From the NCBI RefSeq assembly GCF_012911925.1, contig NZ_JAAXKY010000057.1, positions 1 through 41,715 on the forward strand: DNA of 41,715 nt, written 5' to 3'. Source of the DNA: Pseudonocardia xinjiangensis. GTDB taxonomy: Bacteria > Actinomycetota > Actinomycetes > Mycobacteriales > Pseudonocardiaceae. The position numbers and the translations under genes are program-made. This document shows, piece after piece, positions 31,040 to 39,693 of the stretch. The notes under the pieces were generated by a model that was given only the letters and a program-made list of their open reading frames with translations, was not told where the DNA came from and did not search any database. Within the stretch, counting starts at the first letter, position 1; every line of letters starts with the position of its first letter.

Positions 31040-31329
31040 GGGCGGAGGTTACAAGGCGGCTTGCTGAGCAATCGGGGCGAGTTGATAATGCCTATCCGGT
31101 ACTTTCGCACGCAAAGTTCAATTCATTATGATTTGCGTGGTTTAGGTTGTTCGGTCCGAGGGGCGACGCGACACCGCAAGATCACGCCGAGATCCGGCTG
31201 TTCGCCCTCGCCGGGGCGGATCGGGGGATCTCGTGGCGATCATGGTGCTCGACAGCAGGGTCGCAGCGGCGGCCGACGACGTACTCTGCCCACCCCTCGG
31301 TGGCAGAGCACGCCGACGTGCAGTCCCGC
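31040..31329. other. Upstream region of gntR with inverted repeat
   Basis: About 290 bp between GIDE and GntR genes. It contains a perfect 8-bp inverted repeat, CACGCAAA (31108-31115) and TTTGCGTG (31132-31139), in an AT-rich patch 70 bp from the GIDE start, perhaps an operator or promoter for GIDE. No gene is supported here. Confidence 0.45.
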
Positions 31330-31366
31330 TTGACAGCGATCAACATGCCGCGTGCAATATATCGCA
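31330..31366 (+). promoter_or_regulatory. Promoter and operator of the gntR gene
   Basis: TTGACA (31330-31335) and TGCAAT (31353-31358) are separated by 17 bp, placing the transcript start at or next to the ATG at 31366. TGCAATATATCGCA (31353-31366) is a near palindrome covering the -10 box, a likely GntR site. Confidence 0.6.
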
Positions 31367-32070
31367 TGCCGGTCCCGCAGAGCCACGGTCTCGTCGCCCG
31401 ATCCCTCCTCCGGGAGAACGCGTACCGGGCCATCCGCGACGCGATCGTCGACGGCACGCTCGCGCCCGGCGAGCGGCTCAACGACGCCGACCTGGTGGAG
31501 TGGCTGGGGGTGAGCCGGACCCCGGTGCGGGAGGCGTTGGCCCGGCTGGAGCAGGCGGGGCTGGTGCAGACCAAGCCCGGCCGGTACACCATCGTCAGCC
31601 CACTGGACGTCCGTGCGGCCCGGTCCGCGCAGTCGGTGACCGCCGCCATGCACGAGCTCGCCGTGCGGGAGGCGCTGCCGAACCTGTCCGCCGTCGAGCT
31701 CGACGCGATGCGCGCGGCCAACGCCCGGTTCGCGGACGCGCTGCGACGCGGCGATGTCGACGCGGCGGTCGTGGCCGACGACGAGTTCCACGGCGTCCCG
31801 GTCGCGGCCAGTGCCAACGGTGCGATTCGCAGCGTCCTCGAGCAGTTCACCCCGCTGCTGCGGCGCGTGGAGCATCTGCGTTTCTCCTCGCTGAGCGGGC
31901 GCAGCTCGGTGGCGCAACACGATCGGATCATCGCGCTGTGCGAAGCGGGGGACGCCGACGGCGCCGCCGCGGCCGTCCGCGCCAACTGGGAGACGCTGGC
32001 GCCGCTGCTCGACACGCTGACCCCCGACGGCGACCGCCCGGCCGACGCAGCCGACGCGTCCCCGCGCTGA
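31366..32070 (+). CDS. GntR-family (FadR subfamily) regulator of ACC deaminase
   Basis: 234 aa from ATG 31366. A perfect -35 and a -10 place the transcript start at this ATG, so it is probably leaderless; an ATG at 31345 and longer frames are less likely. Winged helix: [52 protein letters not shown]; the FCD domain follows with [10 protein letters not shown] and [24 protein letters not shown]. It is followed 40 bp later by acdS, so it is the likely AcdR-like controller, sensing ACC or a product. Confidence 0.88.
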   Translation: MPVPQSHGLVARSLLRENAYRAIRDAIVDGTLAPGERLNDADLVEWLGVSRTPVREALARLEQAGLVQTKPGRYTIVSPLDVRAARSAQSVTAAMHELAVREALPNLSAVELDAMRAANARFADALRRGDVDAAVVADDEFHGVPVAASANGAIRSVLEQFTPLLRRVEHLRFSSLSGRSSVAQHDRIIALCEAGDADGAAAAVRANWETLAPLLDTLTPDGDRPADAADASPR

Positions 32071-32110
32071 CCACGCCGGCGCCACCGCGACCACTCACCC
32101 GAGGAGCCAC

Positions 32111-33118
32111 ATGCACATCGCCGACTTCGAGCGGTACCCGCTGCTGTTCGGCCCCAGCCCCGTCCATCGTCTGGAGCGGCTCACCGCGCACGTCGGCGGG
32201 GCCCGGATCTGGGCCAAGCGGGAGGACTGCAACAGCGGGCTCGCGTACGGGGGCAACAAGACGCGGAAGCTGGAGTACCTGGTCCCCGACGCGCTGGCGA
32301 AGGGCGCGGACACCCTCGTGAGCATCGGTGGCGTGCAGTCCAACCACACCCGTCAGGTGGCTGCCGTCGCCGCCCGGCTCGGCCTCAAGGCCGTGCTCGT
32401 CCAGGAGAGCTGGGTGGACTGGCCGGACGCGGTCAACGACAAGGTCGGCAACATCCTGCTGTCCCGCATCATGGGCGCCGACGTGCGCCTGGTCCAGGCC
32501 GGATTCGGCATCGGGTTCAAGGACAGCTGGAACCAGGCGCTGGAGGACGTCCGCGCGGCCGGAGGCACCCCGTACGCGATCCCCGCCGGAGCGTCCGACC
32601 ACCCGCTCGGTGGCCTCGGGTTCGCCAACTGGGCCTACGAGGTGCAGGAGCAGGAACGCGAGCTCGGCGTCTTCTTCGACACGATCGTGGTCTGCAGCGT
32701 CACCGGCAGCACGCAGGCCGGGATGATCGCCGGCTTCGCAGGTCAGGACCGGCCCCGCCGCGTCCTCGGCATCGACGCCTCAGCCAAGCTCGCCGAGACC
32801 AGTGCCCAGGTGGAGAAGATCGCCCGCCACACGGCCGAGCTCCTCGGCCTGGGACGAGACCTGCGCGACGACGAGATGACCGTGCTGGAGGGCTGGGCAG
32901 GCGCCGAGTACGGGATCCCTGTGCCGTCCACACTTGACGCGATCCGGCTCACCGGACGGCTCGAAGGCATGATCATCGATCCCGTGTACGAGGGGAAGTC
33001 GATGGCCGGGCTCATCGACCTCGTCCGCCGGGGTGACATTCCCGAGGACTCCGACGTCCTCTATGTCCACCTCGGCGGCCAGCCGGCACTGAACGCCTAC
33101 AGCGGCGCGTTTCACTAG
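32111..33118 (+). CDS. acdS: 1-aminocyclopropane-1-carboxylate deaminase
   Basis: 335 aa, a full-length PLP enzyme that converts ACC, the plant ethylene precursor, to ammonia and 2-oxobutanoate in the cytosol. The PLP lysine is Lys50 in [11 protein letters not shown], and the substrate loop [12 protein letters not shown] has Ser77. Tyr293-Glu294 ([10 protein letters not shown]) and Leu321 (HLGG) match the residues (Y294, E295, L322 in the Pseudomonas enzyme) that separate true deaminases from D-cysteine desulfhydrases. Suggests association with plants. Follows the GntR gene; transcription may be coupled. Confidence 0.95.
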   Translation: MHIADFERYPLLFGPSPVHRLERLTAHVGGARIWAKREDCNSGLAYGGNKTRKLEYLVPDALAKGADTLVSIGGVQSNHTRQVAAVAARLGLKAVLVQESWVDWPDAVNDKVGNILLSRIMGADVRLVQAGFGIGFKDSWNQALEDVRAAGGTPYAIPAGASDHPLGGLGFANWAYEVQEQERELGVFFDTIVVCSVTGSTQAGMIAGFAGQDRPRRVLGIDASAKLAETSAQVEKIARHTAELLGLGRDLRDDEMTVLEGWAGAEYGIPVPSTLDAIRLTGRLEGMIIDPVYEGKSMAGLIDLVRRGDIPEDSDVLYVHLGGQPALNAYSGAFH

Positions 33119-33261
33119 CCGGGAGTCGGATCGGTCCTGGTCTGCCCCGAGGTCGGGATGCTGCAGAATGTCGGGGAGACCTTGATGCCGGGGCTGACGG
33201 GTCTTCGGGTGCCTGCGGTTCGGAGACACCCGTATTGCGCGGCACAGCTGGAGGCGGCACC

Positions 33262-34218
33262 GTGAGTGCGACGATCGCGATCGAACCGGTGTCATCTCGG
33301 GAGGATCGGTTCGGTCACCCGGCGCTGTTCTACCGCGGGCTCGACGAGTACCTGGCCGGCACCCTGCCGTTCGTCCACGACGGCTTGGCCGCGGGCGAGC
33401 CGGTCGCCGTCGCCGTGCCTGCTGCTCGCCTGGAGCCGCTGCGCGGCGAGCTTGGTTCCGCTGCGGAGCGGGTGCAGTTCCTGGACATGGGCGAGGCCGG
33501 ACGCAACCCCGGCCGGATCCTGCCGGGCGTGCTGCTGGCCTTCGCGGAGGAGCACGCCGGGGCTGCCCGCGTCCGCATCATCGGCGAGCCGATCTGGGCA
33601 GGCCGCAGCGCCGTGGAGTACCCGGCGTGTGTGCAGCACGAGGCCCTGATCAACCTGGCGTTCGCGGGCCGACCCGCCACCATCCTGTGCCCGTACGACG
33701 CCGTGGGTCTGTCCGCCGAGGTGCTGGCCGACGCCGAGGCCACGCACCCGGTGGTGGTGGACGCCCGCGGCTCCCGGGTCAGCGCGGCCTACGCGGCCGA
33801 CCGCGTGCTCGCCGAGTTCAACCGCCCGTTCCCGGAGCCGGAGCAGCATCGGCCGTTGCTGGTCGACGCCACGGTGCTGGCCCGGGCCCGGCGTCTCGCC
33901 GAGGCGGCGGCCATCGACGCCGGTCTCGACGAGGACCGCGTCGCCGACGTCGAGATGGTGGCCAACGAACTGGTCACCAACAGCGTCGAGCACGCCGGCG
34001 GCACGGGAGCGCTCCGCATCTGGACCGAGGATGCGCTTCTCGTCGTCGAGGTCCGCGACTCGGGGCAGTTGCTCGACCCCCTCGTCGGCAGGCGCCGGCC
34101 CGACCCGCTGCAGCGCCGCGGGCGGGGGCTGTTCGTGGTCAACCAGCTCGCTGATCTCGTCCGCCTCCACACCGCGGTCGACGGCACGACCGTCCGGGCC
34201 TACTTCCGGCTTCCATGA
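33262..34218 (+). CDS. MEDS-HATPase regulator (RsbA-like anti-sigma or sensor kinase)
   Basis: 318 aa from GTG 33262 with GGAGG upstream. The N-terminal half (FGHPALFYRGLDEYLAGTLPFVHDGLAAGEPVAVAVP) is a MEDS domain, as in DcmR-like and RsbA-like proteins; the C-terminal half has VEMVANELVTNSVEHAGG, the N-box of a histidine-kinase-type ATPase, and RGRGLFVVNQLADLV, the G-box. No phosphoacceptor His is evident, which fits an RsbW-type anti-sigma kinase or a stress-response regulator. No sigma factor is adjacent. Confidence 0.85.
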   Translation: MSATIAIEPVSSREDRFGHPALFYRGLDEYLAGTLPFVHDGLAAGEPVAVAVPAARLEPLRGELGSAAERVQFLDMGEAGRNPGRILPGVLLAFAEEHAGAARVRIIGEPIWAGRSAVEYPACVQHEALINLAFAGRPATILCPYDAVGLSAEVLADAEATHPVVVDARGSRVSAAYAADRVLAEFNRPFPEPEQHRPLLVDATVLARARRLAEAAAIDAGLDEDRVADVEMVANELVTNSVEHAGGTGALRIWTEDALLVVEVRDSGQLLDPLVGRRRPDPLQRRGRGLFVVNQLADLVRLHTAVDGTTVRAYFRLP

Positions 34219-34223
34219 TCACG

Positions 34224-34259
34224 GTGCACCTGGTCGTTCCCGATCATGAACGGGTGCAC
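34224..34259 (+). terminator. Hairpin after the MEDS-HATPase gene
   Basis: GTGCACC (34224-34230) pairs with GGTGCAC (34253-34259), and inner GTTC pairs with GAAC. It begins about 5 bp after the stop; moderate stability. Confidence 0.4.
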
Positions 34260-34287
34260 GTTCGCGGCTGACGGGACCGGAACGGGC

Positions 34288-34536
34288 ATGCGTCATGATG
34301 TGCGGGTGCCGAGATCACCGATTCTCGATGTCCCGATCGCCGAGGACCCCATCCGGCTCGGCCAGTTCCTCAAGCTCGCCGGTCTCGCCGAGGACGGCGG
34401 GCACGCCAAGGCGCTGCTGGAGGCCGAGGAGGTGCTGGTGAACGGCCGGGTGGAGACGCGAAGGGGCGCACAGCTGCGGGCCGGGGACGTCGTTGCGGTG
34501 GACGACCGGCGAGCCCGGCCGGTCACGCCCGGCTGA
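34288..34536 (+). CDS. S4-domain RNA-binding protein (YbcJ-like)
   Basis: 82 aa from ATG 34288 (a GTG at 34306 is also possible). The S4 core is IRLGQFLKLAGLAEDGGHAKALLEAEEVLVNGRVETRRGAQLRAGDVVAVD, typical of small stand-alone S4 proteins that bind rRNA or tRNA. Length is right for the family. Cytosolic, exact RNA unknown. Confidence 0.88.
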   Translation: MRHDVRVPRSPILDVPIAEDPIRLGQFLKLAGLAEDGGHAKALLEAEEVLVNGRVETRRGAQLRAGDVVAVDDRRARPVTPG

Positions 34537-34595
34537 GCCGCTCGTCGGCCCGGCGCCGAATCTCGTGAGACCGGCGCCGGCCGTGGTGGGTCTGC

Positions 34596-35378
34596 TCAGT
34601 AGCCGACGTAGTCGCCGGAGCTGTTGCTGCGGCCGCCGGCCTTGAGGGTGGAGACCCCGTACTGCGCGATCATGTACCGCACGCCCGCGGTGATGTTGGC
34701 GACCGGGTCGGTGATGGACCGGCCGGCCAGCGAGGGGTGCACGTAGGCGCGGAAGGTGGACGGGATCGTCTGCATGAGGCCCTGCGACGGGGTGCCCCGG
34801 CGGGCGTTGCTGTCCCAGGTGTTGATCGCGCGGGGGTTGCCGCCGGACTCGGACATGATGATCTTCTTGAGTCCGGAGGCGTAGGACTGCGGCAGATCCA
34901 TGATCTGCAGGGCCTCGGCGATCCAGCCGTCCAGACCGCCGCGCTTGATCAGGGCGTCGATCCGGTCGTTCTCGGCCTGTTCACGCGCCTGCTTGGCGTG
35001 CAGCTCGGCCAGCTCCGCGGCCAGGGAGGCCGCCTTGTCGAGCCGGGCCAGCTGCTCGTCCTGGCCGTCGGTCGTCTCGGTCGTGTAGCTCACCGGGAGC
35101 AGGGTGGCGGCGGCACCGGAGTAGAGCGGCGAGCTGCTCGCCGCGAGCTCGGTATCGAGCTCGTCGGCGGCGGCGGTCGGGGTGCTGCCGCCGGGGTTGG
35201 GGACGAGAGCGGTGAACGTGCCGGTGGCCACCGCGCCGACGGCGGCAGCTGTGGCGAGAACGGTCGTGCGGAGTGCCGGTCCGGAGTGCGCCGGCGCCGA
35301 AGCCGTCTTGTGTCGCGCGGATGCGGGGTCGAAAGTCCACTGTGCGCGACGACCACGGGGGGAGCGGTGTCCTGCCAA
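34596..35378 (-). CDS. Secreted/anchored SLT-type lytic transglycosylase
   Basis: 260 aa from TTG 35378 with AAAGGG upstream. Residues about 38-60 form one hydrophobic signal or anchor. A helical coiled region (about 104-145) precedes the SLT domain: Glu177 in IIMSESGGNP is the catalytic acid, followed by SQGLMQTIPSTFRAY and NITAGVRYMIAQYG. This cleaves peptidoglycan outside the cell. The C-terminus GGRSNSSGDYVGY resembles the end of many resuscitation-type actinobacterial SLT proteins. Alone in its unit. Confidence 0.92.
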   Translation of the reverse strand: MAGHRSPRGRRAQWTFDPASARHKTASAPAHSGPALRTTVLATAAAVGAVATGTFTALVPNPGGSTPTAAADELDTELAASSSPLYSGAAATLLPVSYTTETTDGQDEQLARLDKAASLAAELAELHAKQAREQAENDRIDALIKRGGLDGWIAEALQIMDLPQSYASGLKKIIMSESGGNPRAINTWDSNARRGTPSQGLMQTIPSTFRAYVHPSLAGRSITDPVANITAGVRYMIAQYGVSTLKAGGRSNSSGDYVGY

Positions 35379-35614
35379 CGAGAGCCCTTTCAGCGCGGGG
35401 GAGCGAGCCGTTCACGAGCAACCGGTCGGGGGTCCGGCGAGCCGGGTGGGGAGTCCCGGCTCGGTTGCGCTCATGATCGGATCGTGACGCTGGCGTGACT
35501 GTATTGGCGGGCGTCGGTGGCGAGCAAGGCGAGGGGTGCCCGGTCACCGCACCCCGCCTGCCGCTCGGCTCCAAAGGGCTTCAGGCATGAATATCTGCCG
35601 CATCCGATGAACGT

Positions 35615-36709
35615 TCACTCCGCGCGGTGAACGGTTCTGATCGGGAGAAGAAGGCACGAGTCGCCGAATTCGTGCCAGAGGTAGCCGCGGTCGACGGCAG
35701 CGGCGTACGCCCGCCCGACGAGCGCCGTCCCCGCCACGGCCTCGAGAAGCAACAGGTGGGACGCCGTCGGCTCGTGCCATCCCGTCACGAGCCCGTCGAC
35801 CACGCGCGCCGGACGGTCCGGGCCGAGCACGAGGTGGGTCCAGCCGGCTCCCGGCCGCACCAGACCCCCCGGATCGGCCACCGTCTCCAGCGCTCGCGTG
35901 ACCGTGGTGCCGACCGCGACCACCCGCCCGCCGGCGGCTCTGGTGGCGTTCACGAGGTCGGCCGTGGCGGTGGGTACCCGGTAGCGCTCGGGGAGCGGCA
36001 CCTCGCCGGCCTCGAGCGACGACACCCCCGTGTGCAGCACCAGCTCCGCGACGCCGACGCCGCGCCTGCGCAGACCGGCCAGCACCTCGGGGGTGAACGG
36101 GCGGGCGGCACTGGGCATCTCGGCGCTGGCGAACTCCGGGCCCGGGGTGGCGAAGACCGTCCGGTACGCGTCGAGTGGCCAGTCCCCCCGGAGGTAGGAG
36201 TACCGGATCGGCCGGCCCACCTCGGCCAGCCATGCCCGCAGCCCGCCTGCCACCGCTATCCGGGCGCGCCACAGCCTGCTCCCGGTGCTCACCCGGGGGT
36301 CCGGGTGCCCGGCCATCAGCGTGGCCACCACGCCGCCGGGCAGCCGGATCGATTCGCCGGCGCGGCCGTCGAGGACCCGCCGTCCGTCCGGGGTCCGCAG
36401 CTCGACGACGAACAGCTCGTCGGGTGCGGGACCGGAGACGTGCAGGGTGACGGGTGGCGCGTCGGCCGCCGGCGCGTCCGGCCGGTGCCCGTCCACGGCG
36501 GCGGGCTCGGTGTCGGAGGTGTTGACGACCACGAGGTCGCCACGGCGCAGCGCCGAGGGCAGGTTGCGGAAGGTCGTGTGCCGCAGCGGCCCGTGGCCCC
36601 GGGCCACCAGGAGCCGCACGCCGTCCCTGGGCACCCCCCGGACCTCGGGTGGCTCGGCGGCGGAGAGCTCGGCCGGCACCGTGAACGTCGTGGCCGCGGC
36701 AGCCCTCAC
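35615..36709 (-). CDS. queA: QueA-like S-adenosylmethionine:tRNA ribosyltransferase-isomerase
   Basis: 364 aa. RHTTFRNLPSALRRGDLVVVNTSDTEPAAV at the N-terminus and a C-terminal VVAVGTTVTRALETVADPGG and LHTGVSSL are family features. QueA transfers a ribosyl moiety of SAM to preQ1 in tRNA. It overlaps the SDR gene by four bases (ATGA), so both are in one operon behind a SoxR-like box. No other queuosine genes are in view and actinobacteria commonly lack the pathway, so this may be a divergent paralogue with a different role. Some N-terminal residues differ from classical QueA. Confidence 0.8.
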   Translation of the reverse strand: MRAAAATTFTVPAELSAAEPPEVRGVPRDGVRLLVARGHGPLRHTTFRNLPSALRRGDLVVVNTSDTEPAAVDGHRPDAPAADAPPVTLHVSGPAPDELFVVELRTPDGRRVLDGRAGESIRLPGGVVATLMAGHPDPRVSTGSRLWRARIAVAGGLRAWLAEVGRPIRYSYLRGDWPLDAYRTVFATPGPEFASAEMPSAARPFTPEVLAGLRRRGVGVAELVLHTGVSSLEAGEVPLPERYRVPTATADLVNATRAAGGRVVAVGTTVTRALETVADPGGLVRPGAGWTHLVLGPDRPARVVDGLVTGWHEPTASHLLLLEAVAGTALVGRAYAAAVDRGYLWHEFGDSCLLLPIRTVHRAE

Positions 36710-37437
36710 GTCGTGCTCCCGGCCGGCTGGGCCGTCGCACCGGCACCGGGCGTCGGCGCACCGTCGGAGAGGTCCGCAGCGCGGTACCGGCCGCTCTCCG
36801 GCCGCCTGTCGAGCAGGCGCAGGAGCGCCGGGGTGACCGACTCCGGCTCCGGGCGGTCGGAGATGTCCTCGCCCGGGAAGGCCCGCTGGTGCATCGCCGT
36901 GCGCATGTCGCCCGGGTCGAAGGCGTACACCCGCAGTGCGGGCTCCTCGACGGCGAGCACCGCGGCCAGCTGGTCGAGCGCAGCCTTCGAGGAGCCGTAA
37001 CCGCCCCAGCCCGGGTAGGCCTCGACGGCGGCGTCGGAGCTGAGGGTGATCACGGTGCCCGTTGCCGAGGCGCGCAGCAGGGGCAGTGCGAGCTGGGTGA
37101 GCGCGAGTGGGGCCAGCACCGTGGTCTCGAGCACTCCGCGCAGGGCGTCGAGCGGGTAGCGCCCGAGTACGGGCAGCGGGGACGGGCCGAGCTCGCCGGC
37201 GTTGTGCACGAGCAGGTCCAGCCGTCCGGCTGCGCTGACGAGCTCCTTCCGGAACCGCGGATCGGTGACGTCGCCGGGCAGGGCGACCACGCCGGGCAGG
37301 CCCGCGGTGGCGGCCCGCAGCCTCCCGCCGTCGCGAGCGCAGGCGAACACGGTGGTGCCGCGAGCAGCGAGGGCGGCGGTGAGGGCGAGCCCGAACCCCT
37401 GCCCGGCACCGGTGACGATGGCGGTCATATCGGTCAT
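36706..37437 (-). CDS. SDR-family oxidoreductase
   Basis: 243 aa. TGAGQGFGLALTAALAARG is the coenzyme-binding motif, NAGELG follows, then Ser and YGSSKAALDQLA as the active-site segment. Starts at ATG 37437 (MTDMTAIVTG). The first gene of the SDR-queA operon, divergent from soxR; its promoter region carries the SoxR-like box, so it is likely a redox-stress inducible reductase. Substrate unknown. Confidence 0.9.
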   Translation of the reverse strand: MTDMTAIVTGAGQGFGLALTAALAARGTTVFACARDGGRLRAATAGLPGVVALPGDVTDPRFRKELVSAAGRLDLLVHNAGELGPSPLPVLGRYPLDALRGVLETTVLAPLALTQLALPLLRASATGTVITLSSDAAVEAYPGWGGYGSSKAALDQLAAVLAVEEPALRVYAFDPGDMRTAMHQRAFPGEDISDRPEPESVTPALLRLLDRRPESGRYRAADLSDGAPTPGAGATAQPAGSTT

Positions 37438-37451
37438 GCGACTACCGTGCG

Positions 37452-37471
37452 ACCTGAATTCAGCTTCAGGT
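37452..37471. promoter_or_regulatory. SoxR-box-like inverted repeat
   Basis: ACCTGAA (37452-37458), a 6-bp spacer, TTCAGGT (37465-37471): perfect 7-bp arms in the 48-bp gap between soxR and the SDR. It resembles the known SoxR palindromes with CCT...AGG arms. Confidence 0.72.
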
Positions 37472-37485
37472 CAAGGGGGACGCGG

Positions 37486-37956
37486 ATGGAGACGACCGAC
37501 CTGCTCACCATCGGAGAGGTGGCGCACCGGAGCGGCTTTCCGCCGTCGGCGCTGCGGTACTACGAGCGGGAGGGGCTCCTGCGCACCACCCGCACCTCCG
37601 GTGGTCAGCGGCGGTACGAACGCTCGGTGCTGCGCAGGCTCGCGTTCATCCGGGCGGCGCGCACCATCGGCGTCGGTCTGGACGAGGTGCGCCAAGGCCT
37701 CGACCAGCTCCCGGACGGCCGGACCCCGACCAAGTCGGACTGGTCACGGCTGTCGCGGTCGTGGCGAGGGCGTCTCGACGAGCAGATCCAGGCGCTCGTC
37801 GCACTGCGGGACGGACTCGACTCGTGCATCGGCTGCGGGTGTCTCTCCCTGCAGCGCTGCCGCCTCTACAACCCCGGCGACCAGGTGTCGGAGTTCGGCC
37901 CCGGCGCGAGGCTGCTGCCACCGATGCTGCGGCGCACCCCGGCAGAGGGTGTCTGA
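37486..37956 (+). CDS. soxR: SoxR redox-sensing regulator
   Basis: 156 aa. MerR-type winged helix (LTIGEVAHRSGFPPSALRYYEREGLL), a dimer helix, and the [2Fe-2S] cluster site CIGCGCLSLQRC with Cys114, 117, 119 and 125 (C-x2-C-x-C-x5-C), diagnostic for SoxR. In actinomycetes SoxR senses redox-active pigments and drugs. ATG 37486 matches the family start. It is divergent from the SDR-queA operon, with an inverted repeat between, so it probably activates that operon. Confidence 0.94.
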   Translation: METTDLLTIGEVAHRSGFPPSALRYYEREGLLRTTRTSGGQRRYERSVLRRLAFIRAARTIGVGLDEVRQGLDQLPDGRTPTKSDWSRLSRSWRGRLDEQIQALVALRDGLDSCIGCGCLSLQRCRLYNPGDQVSEFGPGARLLPPMLRRTPAEGV

Positions 37957-37979
37957 GCAGCCCTGCCGGGGCGCGCGGG

Positions 37980-39104
37980 CTACGAGGAGAGCAGCCGCGG
38001 GCGGGCGGACCAGCGCGCGGGCAGGGAGCGGTCGACCCAGGCGTGGAGCTCCTCGGCGGGCGGCCGGGTGCTGATCGCCGACTGCTCGTGCTCGGCCAGG
38101 AAGGCGGTGGTGCGCTCCTCCCAGCCGACGCCCAGGCAGGGCACGCCGGTGGACACGGCGAAGATCAGCGCGTGGATGCGCAGGCCGAACAGCGCGTCGG
38201 CCTCACTCACCACCGCCTTGGCCAGCGCCGGCGGCAGCTGCGGGCCGAGCACCGGGACCGGCCGTCCGAGCCGCTCGCCGAGCTCCTGGATCAGCACCTC
38301 GTCGCGCCGGGCGAGTCCGAGCCCGTAGTCGGCGTGGGTGCTGATGGCCAGCCCTGCGACGGCGCCGCCCCGCTCGATCCAGCGGCGCGCGAGCGTCTCG
38401 GCGGCGTCCTGCAGGCAGTCGACGAGGATCGGGTTGGGCAGTGCCTTGGGTGCGACGAGCAGCAGCGGCACCGCCGGGTCGACGCCGGCGGCCGCGAGTG
38501 CGCGCCGGGCGTCGGCGTCGGGGGCGGGCGTGAGCCCCATCGCGAGGTCGCCCACGACCGGCGCCACGATCGCCTTGCCCAGCGTGGCTGCGGACACCTC
38601 GTCGCGCACGGTGATGCGGCCGGGCTTGCGGACCGAGCGGCGCAGCAGGTCGAGCACCCGCTCCGGGGTGCCCGGGTAGACGCCGATCGCGACGTAGGCG
38701 ATGTCGCGGCCGCGGGCCGTGGCGGCCCAGACGATCGCCGGGAGCGCCTTGACCAGGGACGACGCGCCGGTGCCGAAGAGGCCGCCGCCCACCACCGCGA
38801 TGCCGTCGCACCACTTGAGCGCCTTCGTGAAGGGGATGCCCTCCATCGCCACCGCGGGGACCCGGTGCAGGGCCTCGACCATCCGCGGGTTGCGCGACAC
38901 CACGCGCACCTCGGTGTCGTCGGGGAGCTCCTGCAAGGTGCGGGCGAGCATCGCCTCGTCGCCGGTGTTGCCGTTGCCGAAGTTCCCGATGATCAGGACG
39001 CGGGTGGCGCGGGGCGTGGTGGCGCCACGGCTCTCCTCGGCAGCGTGGCGCCTGCCGAGATCGGCAAGCTGCTGGCGGATGAGGCTGGTGCGGGGATCCG
39101 TCAT
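37980..39104 (-). CDS. Polysaccharide pyruvyl transferase family protein
   Basis: 374 aa from ATG 39104 (GAGGAA upstream). VLIIGNFGNGNTGDEAMLARTLQEL at the N-terminus and GGGLFGTG, then DALFGLRIHALIFAVSTGVPCLGVGWEERT near residue 330, are the family hallmarks (as in CsaB). Such enzymes add pyruvyl ketals to cell-wall polysaccharides or exopolysaccharides. No other glycan gene is adjacent. Confidence 0.88.
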   Translation of the reverse strand: MTDPRTSLIRQQLADLGRRHAAEESRGATTPRATRVLIIGNFGNGNTGDEAMLARTLQELPDDTEVRVVSRNPRMVEALHRVPAVAMEGIPFTKALKWCDGIAVVGGGLFGTGASSLVKALPAIVWAATARGRDIAYVAIGVYPGTPERVLDLLRRSVRKPGRITVRDEVSAATLGKAIVAPVVGDLAMGLTPAPDADARRALAAAGVDPAVPLLLVAPKALPNPILVDCLQDAAETLARRWIERGGAVAGLAISTHADYGLGLARRDEVLIQELGERLGRPVPVLGPQLPPALAKAVVSEADALFGLRIHALIFAVSTGVPCLGVGWEERTTAFLAEHEQSAISTRPPAEELHAWVDRSLPARWSARPRLLSS

Positions 39105-39284
39105 CGAGTTCCTCGGGTCGGCGCAACTCTCCGTGACCATCGACCTGAGTTGCGGGGAGCTGCATGGCCGCGGTCACTCGTTCGACGCAGCCTACGACGT
39201 CTCCGGGACTGCTCGGTCGGGGTGTTCGCCGAACGGCCCCTGTGACGCGGTCGCCGACCGGCGTCCCACCGACTGCTCTACCCA

Positions 39285-39297
39285 TATGATCGTATGA
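39285..39297 (+). promoter_or_regulatory. Candidate -10 and leaderless start of the NIPSNAP gene
   Basis: TATGAT (39285-39290) is followed after six bases by the ATG at 39297, which suits a leaderless transcript. The palindrome-like ATATGATCGTAT covers the box. No clear -35. Confidence 0.4.
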
Positions 39298-39629
39298 TGA
39301 TCTACGAGATCCGCGAGTACACCACCGTCCCGGGACGCCTGCCTGCGCTGGTCAAGCGCTTCAACGACCACACGCTCGGCTACTTCGGCAAGCACGGCAT
39401 GGAGGTGGTCTTCCTGTCCGTCACCGAGCTCGGCGAGAACTCCAACAACGAGCTGGTCTACGTGCTGCAGTTCGACTCCTACGACGACATGGCGTCGAAG
39501 TGGGCGGCGTTCCAGGCCGACGCCGGGTGGCGCGAGGCACGCAGCGCGAGCGAGGCCGACGGCCCGATAGTGGCGAAGATCAGCAGGCGCGTGCTCAGCA
39601 CCGCGCCGTTCGCCCCTGCGGGGTCGTGA
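39297..39629 (+). CDS. NIPSNAP-family protein
   Basis: 110 aa from ATG 39297 (ATG 39294 is the immediate alternative). IYEIREYTTVPGRLPALVKRFNDHTLGYFGKHGMEVV and NELVYVLQFDSYDDMASKWAAFQADAGW form the ferredoxin-like NIPSNAP domain, related to ABM-type monooxygenases and dimeric alpha-beta barrels. Function in bacteria is not known. Divergent from the pyruvyl transferase gene; the phosphatase gene follows 64 bp later on the same strand. Confidence 0.88.
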   Translation: MIYEIREYTTVPGRLPALVKRFNDHTLGYFGKHGMEVVFLSVTELGENSNNELVYVLQFDSYDDMASKWAAFQADAGWREARSASEADGPIVAKISRRVLSTAPFAPAGS

Positions 39630-39693
39630 ACTTCGCCTATCGGTCAGGCGCAGATGGGTGCGGATGTCGATCCGATGAGCGAGGGTTGAGGAC

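Noticed and set aside
35379..35560. Possible cyclic di-AMP (ydaO-type) riboswitch before the transglycosylase gene
   Set aside because: Such switches often precede actinobacterial wall-hydrolase genes, but the conserved blocks could not be found here.
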